A DNA stretch of 64,000 nucleotides from Fragilaria radians. Its lineage: Eukaryota; Bacillariophyta; Fragilariophyceae; Fragilariales; Fragilariaceae. Each line of letters opens with the position of its first letter. Position 1 is the first letter of the stretch. The DNA lies in the NCBI GenBank assembly GCA_900642245.1, contig CAAAJI010000086.1, forward strand, positions 88,934 to 152,933, in the 5' to 3' direction. Shown piece by piece: positions 22,379 through 32,890 of this stretch. The position numbers were made by a program, and so were the translations under genes. Under the pieces are notes generated by a model. The model had not been told where the DNA came from, searched no databases, and was given only the letters and a program-made list of their open reading frames with translations.

Positions 22379-24619
22379 CTATTTGTAGTAATCGTTTTGT
22401 ATTTTTGAATCCATGAGCCTGGATGGTCGATATTCCCGTAATATTTCCAATGCAATGTTATCCAATACTTCTATGGCTGCTAATTGTCCCAGAATTGGAG
22501 CAAGGGTGACACCCGAATGAGTCACAACAACGTACAACCCATCTTCTAAATACCCAACCACTGGTAGGCCATCCAATGGCATGGGTCGTATGGCCTCTTG
22601 AGCATGTAGGAATGTAGTAGTTTTCCAAACATTCGGCACAAGTGATTGGGTCCTTTCCCATAGTTGATTGGACACACGAGTTTCAGCTGAAGAAGGTATC
22701 CCAGTCAGAGCGTTGTTGGTGACGCTTGACTTTCCACCAACTTCCAATATCCCTCCACCTGCTACATACCATCCATCGTTCCTTTGCAGGATATGAGACT
22801 CACGAACTGTATCTACCAAAAGTTTTTCAAGTTGAGATGATTTGTCAACATTGGACGTATCCACATTGGTTGCTGTTGGCCTTGCAAACGAAATTTGACC
22901 AAAACTACGTCGCAACGGAACTCCTCCAGCAAATGCAGGATTGGAACATCCAATTCCAGCGGCGACGATGACAGCATCGGCATAGAGACCATTGGAAATA
23001 TCTCCGTCGTTGGTGCTGTTGTCAGTTATTTCAGTCTTGACACCAATGACACGACCAGTCGTATCTCGAATAAGTTCCACGACACGTTGATTGGATATCA
23101 TATGAATTGTATGACTATCATCCTCGCAACAATCAGCATCACCAGTACCCTCTCGAAGTGCCTTGACGGCAAAACAGGGATCTACAAAACCCTCATCAGG
23201 AAAGTGATATACGTAGCCATTTGTAAACTTGGCGTTTGGTTCAAGTTCCTGAATACGATCCTCGGATAGAGGACCTTCGCAGGAATATCCTCCACCAATT
23301 GTTTCCTGTGGAGTTGGATAGCAAACCAAGGATCCCTTCCACTCAGGCAATTGCTTGTAAAGCGGATGTATCCTCCAAGATCGCATACCAAGTTGATTCA
23401 AAAACTTGTAGGATGGAGGAGATTTATTATTTGCATTGATCCATGCCCAAGATGCTGGCGTTGTTAGACCGAATGGAGTGGGATCAATCACAGTAACATG
23501 GATGGCTGAATTTTTTCGTTTCAACGATCGAGCAATGGAAGATCCGATTATACCTCCACCAATGACAATTATCGACTTTATGTTACGCTTCTGCTGCTGC
23601 TGCTGATTTGTCACGTTTTGTCCCCAGCAAACCAAGTTGGAATCTGGCAATGGAATCAAGCGTTGTTTGGGTACCATGTCAGTATCTTTTGGTTCGTGAA
23701 TGAAGTTGTCAATCGAAGTATCATCATCGTTGTTGTCACCTTTTCGTATTTGCTTCAAAAGTTTCGTATGCAACTTTTGTTGTGGTCGATAGAAAACACC
23801 ATTACGAACGTTCCATTCTTGGATGGCCAATTGATTACTGGGTATGGCATTAGGCATGGATAGTGAATAGGATTTCATATAGGACATTAGGTCTGAAAGT
23901 GTTTCATTCGTATTTCCAGATAACTGTATCAAAACGGGGAATAATTCTTGAACCAAATCGTTTAGGAGTGTTTCGTTTTGAATATGAACTTCTGCTACAG
24001 TGAGAGGTGGATCTGAACTATGACAAAGTAGCCAAAGACACGATGCCCATAAAAGTTTCCTAACTGCCATCTTACAGATGATTTCCCATGAATCGATGTA
24101 CTGAATTTGTTTTATTCCACTTTGGGAAAGTAGTTTCATCATTTGAGTTGCATGTTTACCATAGACGAATGTTGGTGGAGTTGTTCCTGAATCAGATGAT
24201 GATGTTGCCGGATCTGCATTGACCATTAAAATACCAAAGTGAGGTATGATAATTGTTGAGTTTTGTTGATAGTTGGATAATAATCCATTTCCGATCCAAA
24301 CAATATCCTCCGTTCGTTCTGTCATATCATGAATTGATTTCCAATGTTGAGAGGGTATAGTCACAAGAATAGGTGTACTTGATTTGGATAATGAACCCGG
24401 AACGACACCTCGTGGAACAGCCATGGATCTTTCTCCATGACGTAGGAAAAAGGATCCCATCCGTCCTGATGCACCAACAATTTCTAGAGATGGATCACAT
24501 TCCAGGGAGACATCGGAAATTGATGACGACAAGGATGATGATGACAACGTGTTTATACTCCTACGACTGTCTGGGCGAAAGGCACAGGAAGTAAGAATCA
24601 AGAAATGGAATATCATCAT
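22379..24619 (-). CDS. Two-domain protein: ketopantoate-reductase-like N-domain fused to FAD-dependent (DAO-type) oxidoreductase
   Basis: The start is taken at the first of two adjacent Mets beginning MMIFHFLILTSCAFRP, a short signal peptide ending in CA|FRP, which resembles diatom plastid targeting. The frame is open 36 codons upstream. The 746-residue product has an N-terminal Rossmann-like dinucleotide site (EIVGASGRMGSFFL) and a following helical part (KLLWASCLWLLCH) resembling the ketopantoate reductase/6PGDH fold. A Gln-rich linker precedes a classical FAD site (IIVIGGGIIGSSIARSL, about residues 384-400 of the longer frame) and a D-amino-acid-oxidase/glycine-oxidase-type fold ending with EAIRPMPLDGLPVVGYL and a C-terminal substrate-domain helix. 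DAO-family enzymes oxidise amines or amino acids with FAD; the substrate here is not deducible. No intron is evident. Confidence 0.78.
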   Translation of the reverse strand: MMIFHFLILTSCAFRPDSRRSINTLSSSSLSSSISDVSLECDPSLEIVGASGRMGSFFLRHGERSMAVPRGVVPGSLSKSSTPILVTIPSQHWKSIHDMTERTEDIVWIGNGLLSNYQQNSTIIIPHFGILMVNADPATSSSDSGTTPPTFVYGKHATQMMKLLSQSGIKQIQYIDSWEIICKMAVRKLLWASCLWLLCHSSDPPLTVAEVHIQNETLLNDLVQELFPVLIQLSGNTNETLSDLMSYMKSYSLSMPNAIPSNQLAIQEWNVRNGVFYRPQQKLHTKLLKQIRKGDNNDDDTSIDNFIHEPKDTDMVPKQRLIPLPDSNLVCWGQNVTNQQQQQKRNIKSIIVIGGGIIGSSIARSLKRKNSAIHVTVIDPTPFGLTTPASWAWINANNKSPPSYKFLNQLGMRSWRIHPLYKQLPEWKGSLVCYPTPQETIGGGYSCEGPLSEDRIQELEPNAKFTNGYVYHFPDEGFVDPCFAVKALREGTGDADCCEDDSHTIHMISNQRVVELIRDTTGRVIGVKTEITDNSTNDGDISNGLYADAVIVAAGIGCSNPAFAGGVPLRRSFGQISFARPTATNVDTSNVDKSSQLEKLLVDTVRESHILQRNDGWYVAGGGILEVGGKSSVTNNALTGIPSSAETRVSNQLWERTQSLVPNVWKTTTFLHAQEAIRPMPLDGLPVVGYLEDGLYVVVTHSGVTLAPILGQLAAIEVLDNIALEILREYRPSRLMDSKIQNDYYK

Positions 24620-24623
24620 GCTC

Positions 24624-24925
24624 CAATTTTTGTTGTCATCCTTCGTTGTCATGGATGGATTGTGGAAACCAAAAATATGCACACAACAGTACAACACTGC
24701 TACATAACGAAAATCCAAATGAAACAAAAATGTAGGTATTCGGAATAATTCTGGCTGTTAACCTGGCACATATCCTGATGGGAATAGTATCAAGGTGCAA
24801 GATCCAATTTTTGTTGTCATCCTTCGTTGTCATGGATGGATTGTGGAAACATTACCCAAACTTATGGTAACTAGTGACCGGCCTCACAGGATAATACTGC
24901 TACAAAACGAAAATCCAGACGAAAC
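24624..24925. repeat. Direct repeat of ~100-120 bases at the 5' end of the FAD gene
   Basis: The segment starting near 24624 (CAATTTTTGTTGTCATCCTT) recurs near 24804, about 180 bases further on. The following GTTGTCATGGATGGATTGTG and ACGAAAATCCA..GAAAC are also shared. The first unit contains the upstream in-frame Mets of the oxidoreductase frame, so the 36-codon N-terminal extension is made of repeat sequence. This argues for the downstream Met as the true start. Confidence 0.75.
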
Positions 24926-25489
24926 AGTATCTTTCATTCGAAATAAAACTTAAATGCACACAAATTGCTAACACTTTTAATTTGCAAGAAGACCGTTAAT
25001 AATCATTATGCTTGAATCCAAAAACAGAAATATATTAACCTTCTTGGAAACATATCGTTAAATTCAATCATTCTAGTTACTTGTTTACCAAGGTTACATA
25101 TAAGTGGATGAAAATGTTAGAAATAAGCTGTGGCAAGCAATGACGCAAAAATAGATGAAGTTTACTAATTAATTCCATTACCACGACTATAAGTGCAACT
25201 TCGTGCCAGGATTTTTCACCTTTATTTTAGTGGAGAGATGACTTCTCAACAGGTTTAAACGTCGGTACCTGTTTGTTCTTTTCATTTGTTTCTTATAATC
25301 TCAAGAGTTACTAAAATGGTCTTGCTGGGATATCTGTGTGGTTCCGTCCAATTGTTTTTTGACATTCATTTTGTAAGTCAAGATAACTGATTTAGCACTA
25401 TTTGAGTGATTCCGTTCTTTGTAAAGGTCAAGGAGTGGCCACTTTGGATTGAGATGTTTCTCCCATAGGCCAATCAATTTGGCTTTGAG
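24926..25489. other. No gene recognised
   Basis: AT-rich DNA without a recognisable frame or repeat partner in the window. The right end leads into a Copia gag remnant. Confidence 0.45.
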
Positions 25490-26300
25490 ATGTATACAAA
25501 TAATTATCAAGTGTCTGAAGAAGGAAAATCGATGTCTAAAAACATCAAATTACATGTGATTGCTTACACTGATCTCATGTTGTTGATTGATGTCAAGGTT
25601 AGGCATGGTATAATTGCTTTTTCATTAGTTTGGGGATGCGCAAGTCTAAAGATTATCCCCATGGTAGTACATCCAGTGCATTAGAAATTCTAACGGACAA
25701 ATATTTTGCCAGCCCCCTATCGTTAACTTGGAAAAGAAATGAAGAGAGCTGTGTTAAAAGAAAAGCCAAAATACAGAAATGCAAAGAATCGGAAGATCTA
25801 CCTGCGTTAAAGTGTGTGTCACTTTTTCAAGTTATGGTAGTGTGAAGCATGTGGATGTGTTAAGTGATTAAAAGCGAGAAAGTATCGCCAATTAGCGGTG
25901 ACAATCCGTAGTTTAGAATAGAAACTGTTTATAACTTAATCTTAATTACAATTTATGTGCAGAGGACTTTGCAACATACCTGTTAACTTGAAAAAATGGG
26001 TCTGAGTGTATCTGAAAATCAAGTTATGAAACTTTGGAAAATGAAAAATCAACAAAAGATGTTTGGATTTGTGACAGTGGAGTACGTTGATAACACTATA
26101 ACTTCAAGTAAGGTCTATTTAATGTCAAGGATATTGTGAGAATAGCACTATTTGCAACGGTAAAGGCAGGAATGCAACTAAGGTTGGAAGTCTGAAATGC
26201 AAGGTCATCCAAATAGATGGATCCATCTACACATAATTACGTACCTTCCAGAATCGTGGGTGAATTTCTCCTGCATCAACATGAAGAATCGTTCCAAATT
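25490..26300 (+). mobile_element. Copia gag and protease remnant
   Basis: The start of the segment (KLHVIAYTDLMLLIDV) aligns with the Copia gag relics at 2284 and 14055. Further on, 25630-25845 continues in gag-like frames. Around 26060-26230 the text reads MFGFVTVE followed, after frameshifts, by ATKVGSLKCKVIQIDGS. This corresponds to the protease/pre-integrase text at 3200-3290 (ATKVGSVNRQVI). Numerous stops make it non-functional. Its gag-to-protease distance is shorter than in the copy at 2284, so an internal deletion (including the zinc knuckle) is likely. Confidence 0.6.
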
Positions 26301-26806
26301 GAAGCACAAAGATGTGTGCAACCAGATACATTAAATTTCCAATTGAGCTACGACAATATTGCTGCTCTTCCGCTTTCATCAAATTTCTTTTTCTTAATCA
26401 GGACAAATCACAAATATACCTTGGACCTAGAGGGGAAACATATTAAAAAAGTCACATCTTCAAAGATCTGGAACATGACGTACTTATTCCGCCATAAGTT
26501 TCATTTCTTACAGCATTCCAAATTGCAATGGTACTGATATTATAACATGCAATACATCGCATATTGTTGTCTATGGTCTTGACATATGATATCTTTCAAT
26601 TTAAGATATGACAAGTTTTCAAATAGATATTCTTTCATACAAAGGAACTACGAAAACAGTTATTTATAACCTTTAAGAACTCCCAAAATCAGGATATGCA
26701 TTGTCCACTTATATCATAAGGAATATGTGGAAAATCAGCAACACCTTTCTAATGAAGTTTGAAAAGAAAGCACTCAAACTTGAAGTTTTACTTTCTTTTT
26801 TGTTTC

Positions 26807-28261
26807 TTACATACATAGACTTAAAGAAATTAGCAATGCTGTAGTTTTGACCCAAAATGCATAGGAAAGAGAAGGAGAGAAGGAAGAATGACTTCCATAA
26901 GCATCATCTCCCAGGTTTCCAACCTTTATAGTGACCCCCCTTTCATAGAAATCTTCAAATGAAAGTGGAACCTCTCCAGTAAGCCTGTTGATACCAAAAT
27001 CTAATTCTTGCAACTCAGTCAAGTTTGCAAGTGAAGTTGGAATACTACCAATTAGTTGATTTCCTCCAAAATCTAGAAGGATCAATTGAGTCAAATTTGA
27101 AAGTGAGTCTGGAATAGTTCCAGTAAAAGTATTGATTCCAAATTGCAAGCTTGTTAATTGAGTCAGCGTGGCAAGGATATTGGGTATGGTACCGGAAAAT
27201 AGATTTTGTCCAAAGCGTAAGCTTTTGAGGCCTTGCAACATTTCAAACGAAGTTAAAATAGATCCTGTGAGTTGATTTCCTCCAAAGTCTAGGGTTGTCA
27301 ACACATTAAGCCTTGAAATGCTTTCTGGAATGCTACCAGTGAAGTGGTTCTCTCCAAATTTCAATGAAACCAGTTGAGTCATATCGCCCAAGGATGATGA
27401 AACTTGTCCTGTCAGATTGTTTCTTCCAAAATCTATATCCCTCAATAGTGTCAAGCTAGAAAAGAAAGTTGGAATAATTCCCGAAAACATGTTAGATCCA
27501 TAGTTCAAGTAGGTGAGTTGACTGAAATTTGCAAGAAATGAAGGTAACGTCATGGAAAATGCGTTGTTACCAAAATCCAAAGTAGTTAACCGTAGCAAGC
27601 TTCCCAAGGATGATGGAATTGTCCCATTCATGGAATTAGTTCCAAGACCCAGCATAGTCAGTTGATGAAGACCTTCTAAAAACGGCGGAATGGTTCCTTC
27701 AAAATGGTTACCTCCAAGATCCAAATACTCCAAGCGCGTCAAGCTCTTTAGAGACATTGGAATAGTTCCCGTCAGCATATGCACCCCCAAATCCAAGAAA
27801 ACTAACTCAGTAAAATTTGAGAAGAAAGAAGGAATGCTTCCAGTAAGTTGATTCGATCCAAGGTCCAGGTATGTCAATCTAGTCAAGACTTCAAGTGAAG
27901 ATGGAATACTTCCTGAAAACATGTTCACTCCAAGGTCTAAGTGCCTCAAATTTTGTAATTTCGCAAGAAAAGTTGGAATGCTTCCTTTCACGTCAGGACT
28001 GGTGACGTGCAACTCAGTTAGTTGTGTCAACAATCCAATCTCAGTTGCCATCGTGAATTCGGTGATGTAATAATTGAAGACCTCTAGTTCTTGGCACTTC
28101 GTTAGATTGTTTTCTCCCAACCAATTACATGCAATCTTGAGTGCAGAGACTGGGGCTGACGTTGGTGTGGACGATACCAGCAATGAGAGGAAGGAAAGGT
28201 ACAAGGCATATCGAACAACATTAATGAAATTCAACTCAAGCTCTCTTGGGTTAGCTTTCAT
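26807..28261 (-). CDS. Secreted or surface-anchored leucine-rich-repeat protein
   Basis: The intronless 484-residue frame has an N-terminal hydrophobic signal (YALYLSFLSLLVSS, residues ~18-31). A cysteine-containing cap follows (KIACNWLGENNLTKCQEL), then about fifteen 24-residue plant-type LRRs (residues ~80-430). Many repeats use an unusual L.LDFG.N.. core where plant repeats have LDLS.N. The C-terminus is a hydrophobic tail (FWVKTTALLISLSLCM) preceded by a Ser/Gly-rich stretch. This fits a GPI-anchor signal, or alternatively a C-terminal membrane anchor. There is no kinase domain. A cell-surface role (adhesion or recognition) is inferred from the topology; the ligand is unknown. It is not closely related to the LRR gene at 16454, which has an internal membrane segment and different repeat text. 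Confidence 0.85.
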   Translation of the reverse strand: MKANPRELELNFINVVRYALYLSFLSLLVSSTPTSAPVSALKIACNWLGENNLTKCQELEVFNYYITEFTMATEIGLLTQLTELHVTSPDVKGSIPTFLAKLQNLRHLDLGVNMFSGSIPSSLEVLTRLTYLDLGSNQLTGSIPSFFSNFTELVFLDLGVHMLTGTIPMSLKSLTRLEYLDLGGNHFEGTIPPFLEGLHQLTMLGLGTNSMNGTIPSSLGSLLRLTTLDFGNNAFSMTLPSFLANFSQLTYLNYGSNMFSGIIPTFFSSLTLLRDIDFGRNNLTGQVSSSLGDMTQLVSLKFGENHFTGSIPESISRLNVLTTLDFGGNQLTGSILTSFEMLQGLKSLRFGQNLFSGTIPNILATLTQLTSLQFGINTFTGTIPDSLSNLTQLILLDFGGNQLIGSIPTSLANLTELQELDFGINRLTGEVPLSFEDFYERGVTIKVGNLGDDAYGSHSSFSPSLSYAFWVKTTALLISLSLCM

Positions 28262-28959
28262 AGGATTAGGTTTGCTATTAGGTAAGAATCTTGATCAAAA
28301 TATTCTTTCAACGTTTGAAGATCGTTTCGCCTTTAATATGACAAGACAAATTCACTTTCTGACGGCTTGATTGTTGTCGAATCACTACTCTCGAGCGAAT
28401 TTCAATGTTTATATCTTGTTTGAGTCATACTTTTGATTCGTGTCCCGCAAATCATTCCATGGACTTCTTCAACAACAATCTTTCGAACTCATTTGCGTTC
28501 CTGTTGGTTTTATTTAATGGATATTGAATCATTTCAGCCCTGTTCATTGGAATTCTTTCAAGGTTTTGTTACTCGCGCTGCAACAATGTTAACCAAATCG
28601 ATCGCACTTCGTACGTCATCCGACCTGTTTTCGAACAATGCCATTAACTACAATTTGATATTTGAAACTATTCCTTTGCTAAAGAAACGTGATCGAATGC
28701 GTCAAGGAATTTTTTTGGGAGATATCACAAACATGTTGAAAAAGGATCCTACTTAAAAAGGTTTAGGCATAAAATTGTTGGGGTTTAAGTTATTTCAATG
28801 TTAGTGAAGCATAATCTGTATTTAAATTCTATACCAAAAAAATATGAAAGTAAGAGATTAAAATTTGGTTCCAAGTGCTGTTAGGATCTGTTGCTCAGCT
28901 GTACCAAGACTATTGCTAAAGTAAGGTAGTTCTCAACACTCTTCCCACATTTATCATTG
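28262..28959. other. 5' flank of the secreted LRR gene; no gene recognised
   Basis: A plus-strand open frame of 107 codons (28433-28756) has no recognisable domain, signal or homologous copy in the window. I do not regard it as a gene. The rest is AT-rich and leads into a minus-strand Copia relic. Confidence 0.4.
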
Positions 28960-30620
28960 CCAATCACCTCATTTGACTAAACTAAAACATAATTCTTATT
29001 GGGACTGAGAATATTGGAACTATTCTACAATACTCTGCTCATCTCTGATATGCACTTGTCCAAATCATCCTTCACCTTTCCCAACAGTTTACTCACGGAG
29101 CATATTTTTGCCTGTTCATATAACTAGTAAAGAACGTCTGCAACATCCGCATACGATTTCACAAACACAATTTGAATAACACAGTCTTCAATTGGTTTGC
29201 GTACAAATTCCTATCTAGTGACAATGCATCTCATATGCACTGAAGAACTTGAATTCTCTGCCATGAAAATAGCGCCAACATTATCACACCTTACCACAAT
29301 TGGTAGTTCAACCATTAAACAAACACTGCCCAATAAATGATAAAGAAAACAAACTTCATTAACTGCTTCAGAAAGTGCCACCTCTCCGCTTCACTGCTAG
29401 AAATGTTCATACCTTTCTGGCCCTATGATCTCCAACAAATAGGCACACCAACGATAAATCCCTTTACACTTTTTTTCTGGTCTCAGCATCACCAGTCTAA
29501 TGGGGACTAAATCCTGTTCTTTTCCTTAATCCATTTGTTGCATCTTCAAACAATGGAGCAATGCGTCCAAAAAAGATGCATGACCTCAATATTTCTATAT
29601 AAGCTGCATTACTTGCTCCATCAGTGCATTTCGATAATCCTTGGACAACATTTGCCAAATCTAGTATTGCGAATTTAATTAAGAGAACAATATGCCTTCA
29701 CCTGATCTGTATCTTGTTTGCAATTCCTGATCAAATCTGCCAATGTTGTCACTTGGTGTCAAAATTCTAAAGCACAGGTTTCCAGGTGTTCCATAATTAT
29801 TTTAATTGTTGACTTCATTGCCAAATTTCATTCCAAATTCTTGATTAATGCGGTTGCATAACAAATGCTGTTCTGTATTCATATTCCAGAAATATTCTAC
29901 GACTCAAATAATCCATTAAATTGTGTTCAACTTTCAAACCAAAGCCATACGTTTCTAACGTTCAATAACATCATCAATATCAGATTCTCCAATCATGAAG
30001 CAATCATCAATGTAAATTGCAATTCGTACAATACCATGACCAGAATGCTTTATCTAATGACACAACAACGGAGCTCCCTTAAAAATTGCATTAGTTTAGT
30101 GCAGACACAAGTTATCATCAAATTCTGCAGCGCTTTGAACAAGACCATAAATTGTTTTGTCTAAAATCAAGCATGCATCTTCCTTAGCTTTCATACCCTT
30201 TGGAATCTCTATGTTGATGGCTTCTTTTTAATCTCTGTGCAAAAAGGCCTTTTTTAAATTTCAAGTTATCATCAAAACTAACAGAATCCGGAATGTCTCA
30301 TCATTTATCACCGGCGTAGAACTTTATTGAAGATCAACTCTGGATACTCAAAAGTTTTACCTTCTTCAGCTCATTAATTAGGCAATTGTCTTTTCCTTGA
30401 GTTCAGGACTTTGCCTTCAAAAATAATCCCAACAGTAACCTCATTGACAATTAGCGCCCAAAACATCGAACCACCAAAGCTCACTCCTTGAATTGAGTTT
30501 ATATCCACATTCACATAAAGTCTTTCACCAGCCTGTCAAACTACCTCCCTTACAGTCTTTATGCAGGTTTTTCTGTCTTGGTCTACCCATAAAATACGCT
30601 TCACAAACATAAAGAAGGGA
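28960..30620 (-). mobile_element. Decayed Copia-type retrotransposon (integrase, RT, RNase H)
   Basis: Reading the minus strand from 30620 downwards gives Copia pol in order. First comes integrase core text near 30530-30410 (GERLYVNVDINSIQGVSFGG, then FWALIVNE). RT text near 30190-30120 follows (EDACLILDKTIYGLVQSA). The active-site motif lies near 30010-29980 (RIAIYIDDCFMIGESDIDD), then NLMDYLSRRIF and MQPHL. RNase H text comes near 29320-29130 (VVRCDNVGAIFMAENSSSSV, then CVIQIVFVKSYADVADVL). Frameshifts, stops and deletions break all of these. No gag or LTR is recognisable. It is the most complete Copia pol fossil in the window and the only one clearly on the minus strand. Confidence 0.8.
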
Positions 30621-31411
30621 AAATACGACAATCCTTGAAGTATTTATGATGCTAATACGTTTCTTTGACTAGCATTGAAAGTGGTTACCATGTTACAAAA
30701 TTTGGATCCATCATCTGCCAAAGGTTAATTACTTGAAATGTTGTAGCTCACCTATTCTGTAATCGATTGATTCCTTAGTGGGCGGTTATGCTGATGTTAT
30801 TCCAAAAAATATCTCGTAATGGTATGGAAACAGTTACGGATAACAATTATTTTCGTGATTCCCCAAAAGATAAGAACGTCGCGTCTCTTTTCCCTAAATT
30901 CTACTATTGTTTTCTAGTTACCAGTAAGAAAGTTTCCCAAGAGACCATCTCTGGAAGCCACAAAGAAGAGTGTAAGCATTCCAAAAAAATAGTTCAGGTT
31001 TCTTCAAATATCTAAGCGCACAAAATAGAATTTAAAACGCTTTGCCAAATATATTTACCTTGGATTCATGTAAAGGGTCATGTTGACTAGCCTAAATTTT
31101 TGCAATGTTCTAATTCCTAATTCAAAACAGTTTACTTTCAAGAAAAGTCTAATAGAGTGTGATTTTGGTTTACTTTTTGTGATTTGTACTTTATTGTGCT
31201 TCTTCGTCCTTGTCAAGAGTGATCCCATGTGCCGACCACAAATGCAGTTTACTTTGATTTTAGTTTCAATCAAGCGCGAAGAGGGATGGTGCGGGCAGTT
31301 CGTAACGGCACTGTATTGGTTTGACGAGTGACTAGTATCGTTGTGGCGATAGGGAATATATATACGTCCCAACAATGGTATGAGGATTGTATCATCCATC
31401 ATCCTCAATCC
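30621..31411. other. Intergenic; upstream region of the glycosyltransferase-like gene
   Basis: No gene is recognised. The minus-strand open frame that covers 31055-31636 overlaps the glycosyltransferase-like gene in antisense and has no recognisable content. The frame of the next gene is open back to 31328, but its first codons overlap a TATA-like tract. Confidence 0.4.
31355..31364 (+). promoter_or_regulatory. TATA-like element
   Basis: The tract AATATATATA lies about 48-57 bases upstream of the chosen ATG at 31412. It supports transcription starting downstream of the first Met of the open frame. The evidence is positional only. Confidence 0.3.
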
Positions 31412-32890
31412 ATGGTATCCTCCTCCATTTCCTTTCGTATTCCCATTTACATTACATCTTTTTTCTGCCTTGTTTATTTGTTTCGTCATTTGATTCCATA
31501 TACGACACCTAATTATTATTTCCATAAAAGTCCATACCGAATTGTTTTTGGATCGAACAAGACGGAAAGGAATCATACGTTTGTTCCATCGGAAATAACA
31601 ACAAATCCTATCAGAGCCTTGACATTTCAATATCAAAATCGTCTCAAGGCATTGTTATGGAGGGAGACACAATGCGATTTTTTGAAAACTTGTATACAAG
31701 AAAATCAAACAGTCTTCCCATATTTATCGATACCACCGAATCCAATGGAATATGACGAGCAATTTAATATAGTACCATTACAATCGACAATTCGGATTGC
31801 CGTCTTGCATATATGGAGCTCCTCAGAGTCCTTACCACCGCCCTTTTATTCCTATTGGTTAGTATCAGCCATGGCCAATTCAGAACTGATTGATTTTTTA
31901 ATCTTTGTTCCAGACAATACGACACAAATCTTATTGAAACAATCCATAATACAATCAAATGATGTCAATAGAGATAATAAGGGGAAGGGCAATAATATTC
32001 ATATTCATGTTGTCGGAGATTTCAAATCGTATTATACCAGTCGTTTGGGGTCAATATTGGAAGATGCCAGTTATACGTTTCATCCCATGACTGTATCACG
32101 TTTAAAGCCCATGTTAGGTTTTGTCTTTGAAGATTACCTAACAAACTACTCTCATTGGGCATGGGCTGATATGGATATCATATTAGGAAATCTTACTAAA
32201 TTTCTAATACGGCCATTAGTAGAGGGATATTCAGTGATATCCATAAGTTCTGTGGACTATATCCATGGGACGTGGGCGTCACATTTATGTTCCCGCTTTG
32301 AGGTTGCCCTGGCAGGTCAATTTACTGTATTTATCAATACACCTGAAAGTCGTAATTACTTTCGATATTGTGATTTGAAACATGATTTGCGTCATCGATT
32401 CGATGAGGGAGCCTTTCCCAAGGCACTACGACGCGTCTTGGGAATACAAGTTGCTCATGTCTTTGCTCAAGTGACGGACCAATTTGGTTTCTTGAATGAT
32501 ACGGAACTTGTCTGGTCTCCAAAGGGACTTGTTTGGTACCGATCCAGCTTGAAATGCTTTGATTATGAAGTTGCCATGGTGCATGTAATGAAGGGTAAAC
32601 GTCTGATTCGGCCTCCACCTCGTAGGAGTAATAGTATCAGCGTTGGTGCAGGCAGTATCAGGAATGGATACCAAAATGATGTGTCACAATCAGGAAGCTC
32701 ATTGTCATCCAATCAATCTACTATGGATCATGACAATAGTAACCTTCCAACAATGGAACAACTTATTTTTCCTAATTTATTCAAACGGGGGACAAGTCTC
32801 CAAGGATTTACACTTCAATTTCCAGTATCCGTCTCGCGTCCCTGGAAGATGGTTTCAGCACCTACCCTGCCGTGGGTCTCATGTACGTAA
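31412..32890 (+). CDS. Golgi-type glycosyltransferase-like protein (DUF6625-like)
   Basis: With the start at 31412 the product has 492 residues and begins with a type II signal anchor (FRIPIYITSFFCLVYLFRH), typical of Golgi enzymes. The frame is open 28 codons upstream, but that start lacks a targeting signal and overlaps a TATA-like tract. The central region contains SRLKPMLGFVFEDYL followed by HWAWADMDIILGNLTKFL. This resembles the 'KPAYG...F.DYL..YDFWGYCDIDLIFG' signature of the DUF6625/GT-A-like family. The D-M-D at residues 253-255 could coordinate the metal and nucleotide sugar. A second conserved patch reads FDEGAFPKALRR. The C-terminal ~90 residues are Ser/Asn-rich and probably disordered. 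Donor and acceptor are unknown; a role in cell-wall or protein glycosylation is inferred. Confidence 0.65.
   Translation: MVSSSISFRIPIYITSFFCLVYLFRHLIPYTTPNYYFHKSPYRIVFGSNKTERNHTFVPSEITTNPIRALTFQYQNRLKALLWRETQCDFLKTCIQENQTVFPYLSIPPNPMEYDEQFNIVPLQSTIRIAVLHIWSSSESLPPPFYSYWLVSAMANSELIDFLIFVPDNTTQILLKQSIIQSNDVNRDNKGKGNNIHIHVVGDFKSYYTSRLGSILEDASYTFHPMTVSRLKPMLGFVFEDYLTNYSHWAWADMDIILGNLTKFLIRPLVEGYSVISISSVDYIHGTWASHLCSRFEVALAGQFTVFINTPESRNYFRYCDLKHDLRHRFDEGAFPKALRRVLGIQVAHVFAQVTDQFGFLNDTELVWSPKGLVWYRSSLKCFDYEVAMVHVMKGKRLIRPPPRRSNSISVGAGSIRNGYQNDVSQSGSSLSSNQSTMDHDNSNLPTMEQLIFPNLFKRGTSLQGFTLQFPVSVSRPWKMVSAPTLPWVSCT

Noticed and set aside
22726..23863. Several plus-strand frames of 67-124 codons
   Set aside because: They are antisense shadows of the FAD oxidoreductase gene.
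28433..28756. Plus-strand 107-codon frame
   Set aside because: No recognisable motif or repeat partner, and composition typical of chance frames in AT-rich DNA.
31055..31636. Minus-strand 193-codon frame
   Set aside because: It overlaps the start of the glycosyltransferase-like gene in antisense and shows no domain, signal or paralogue.
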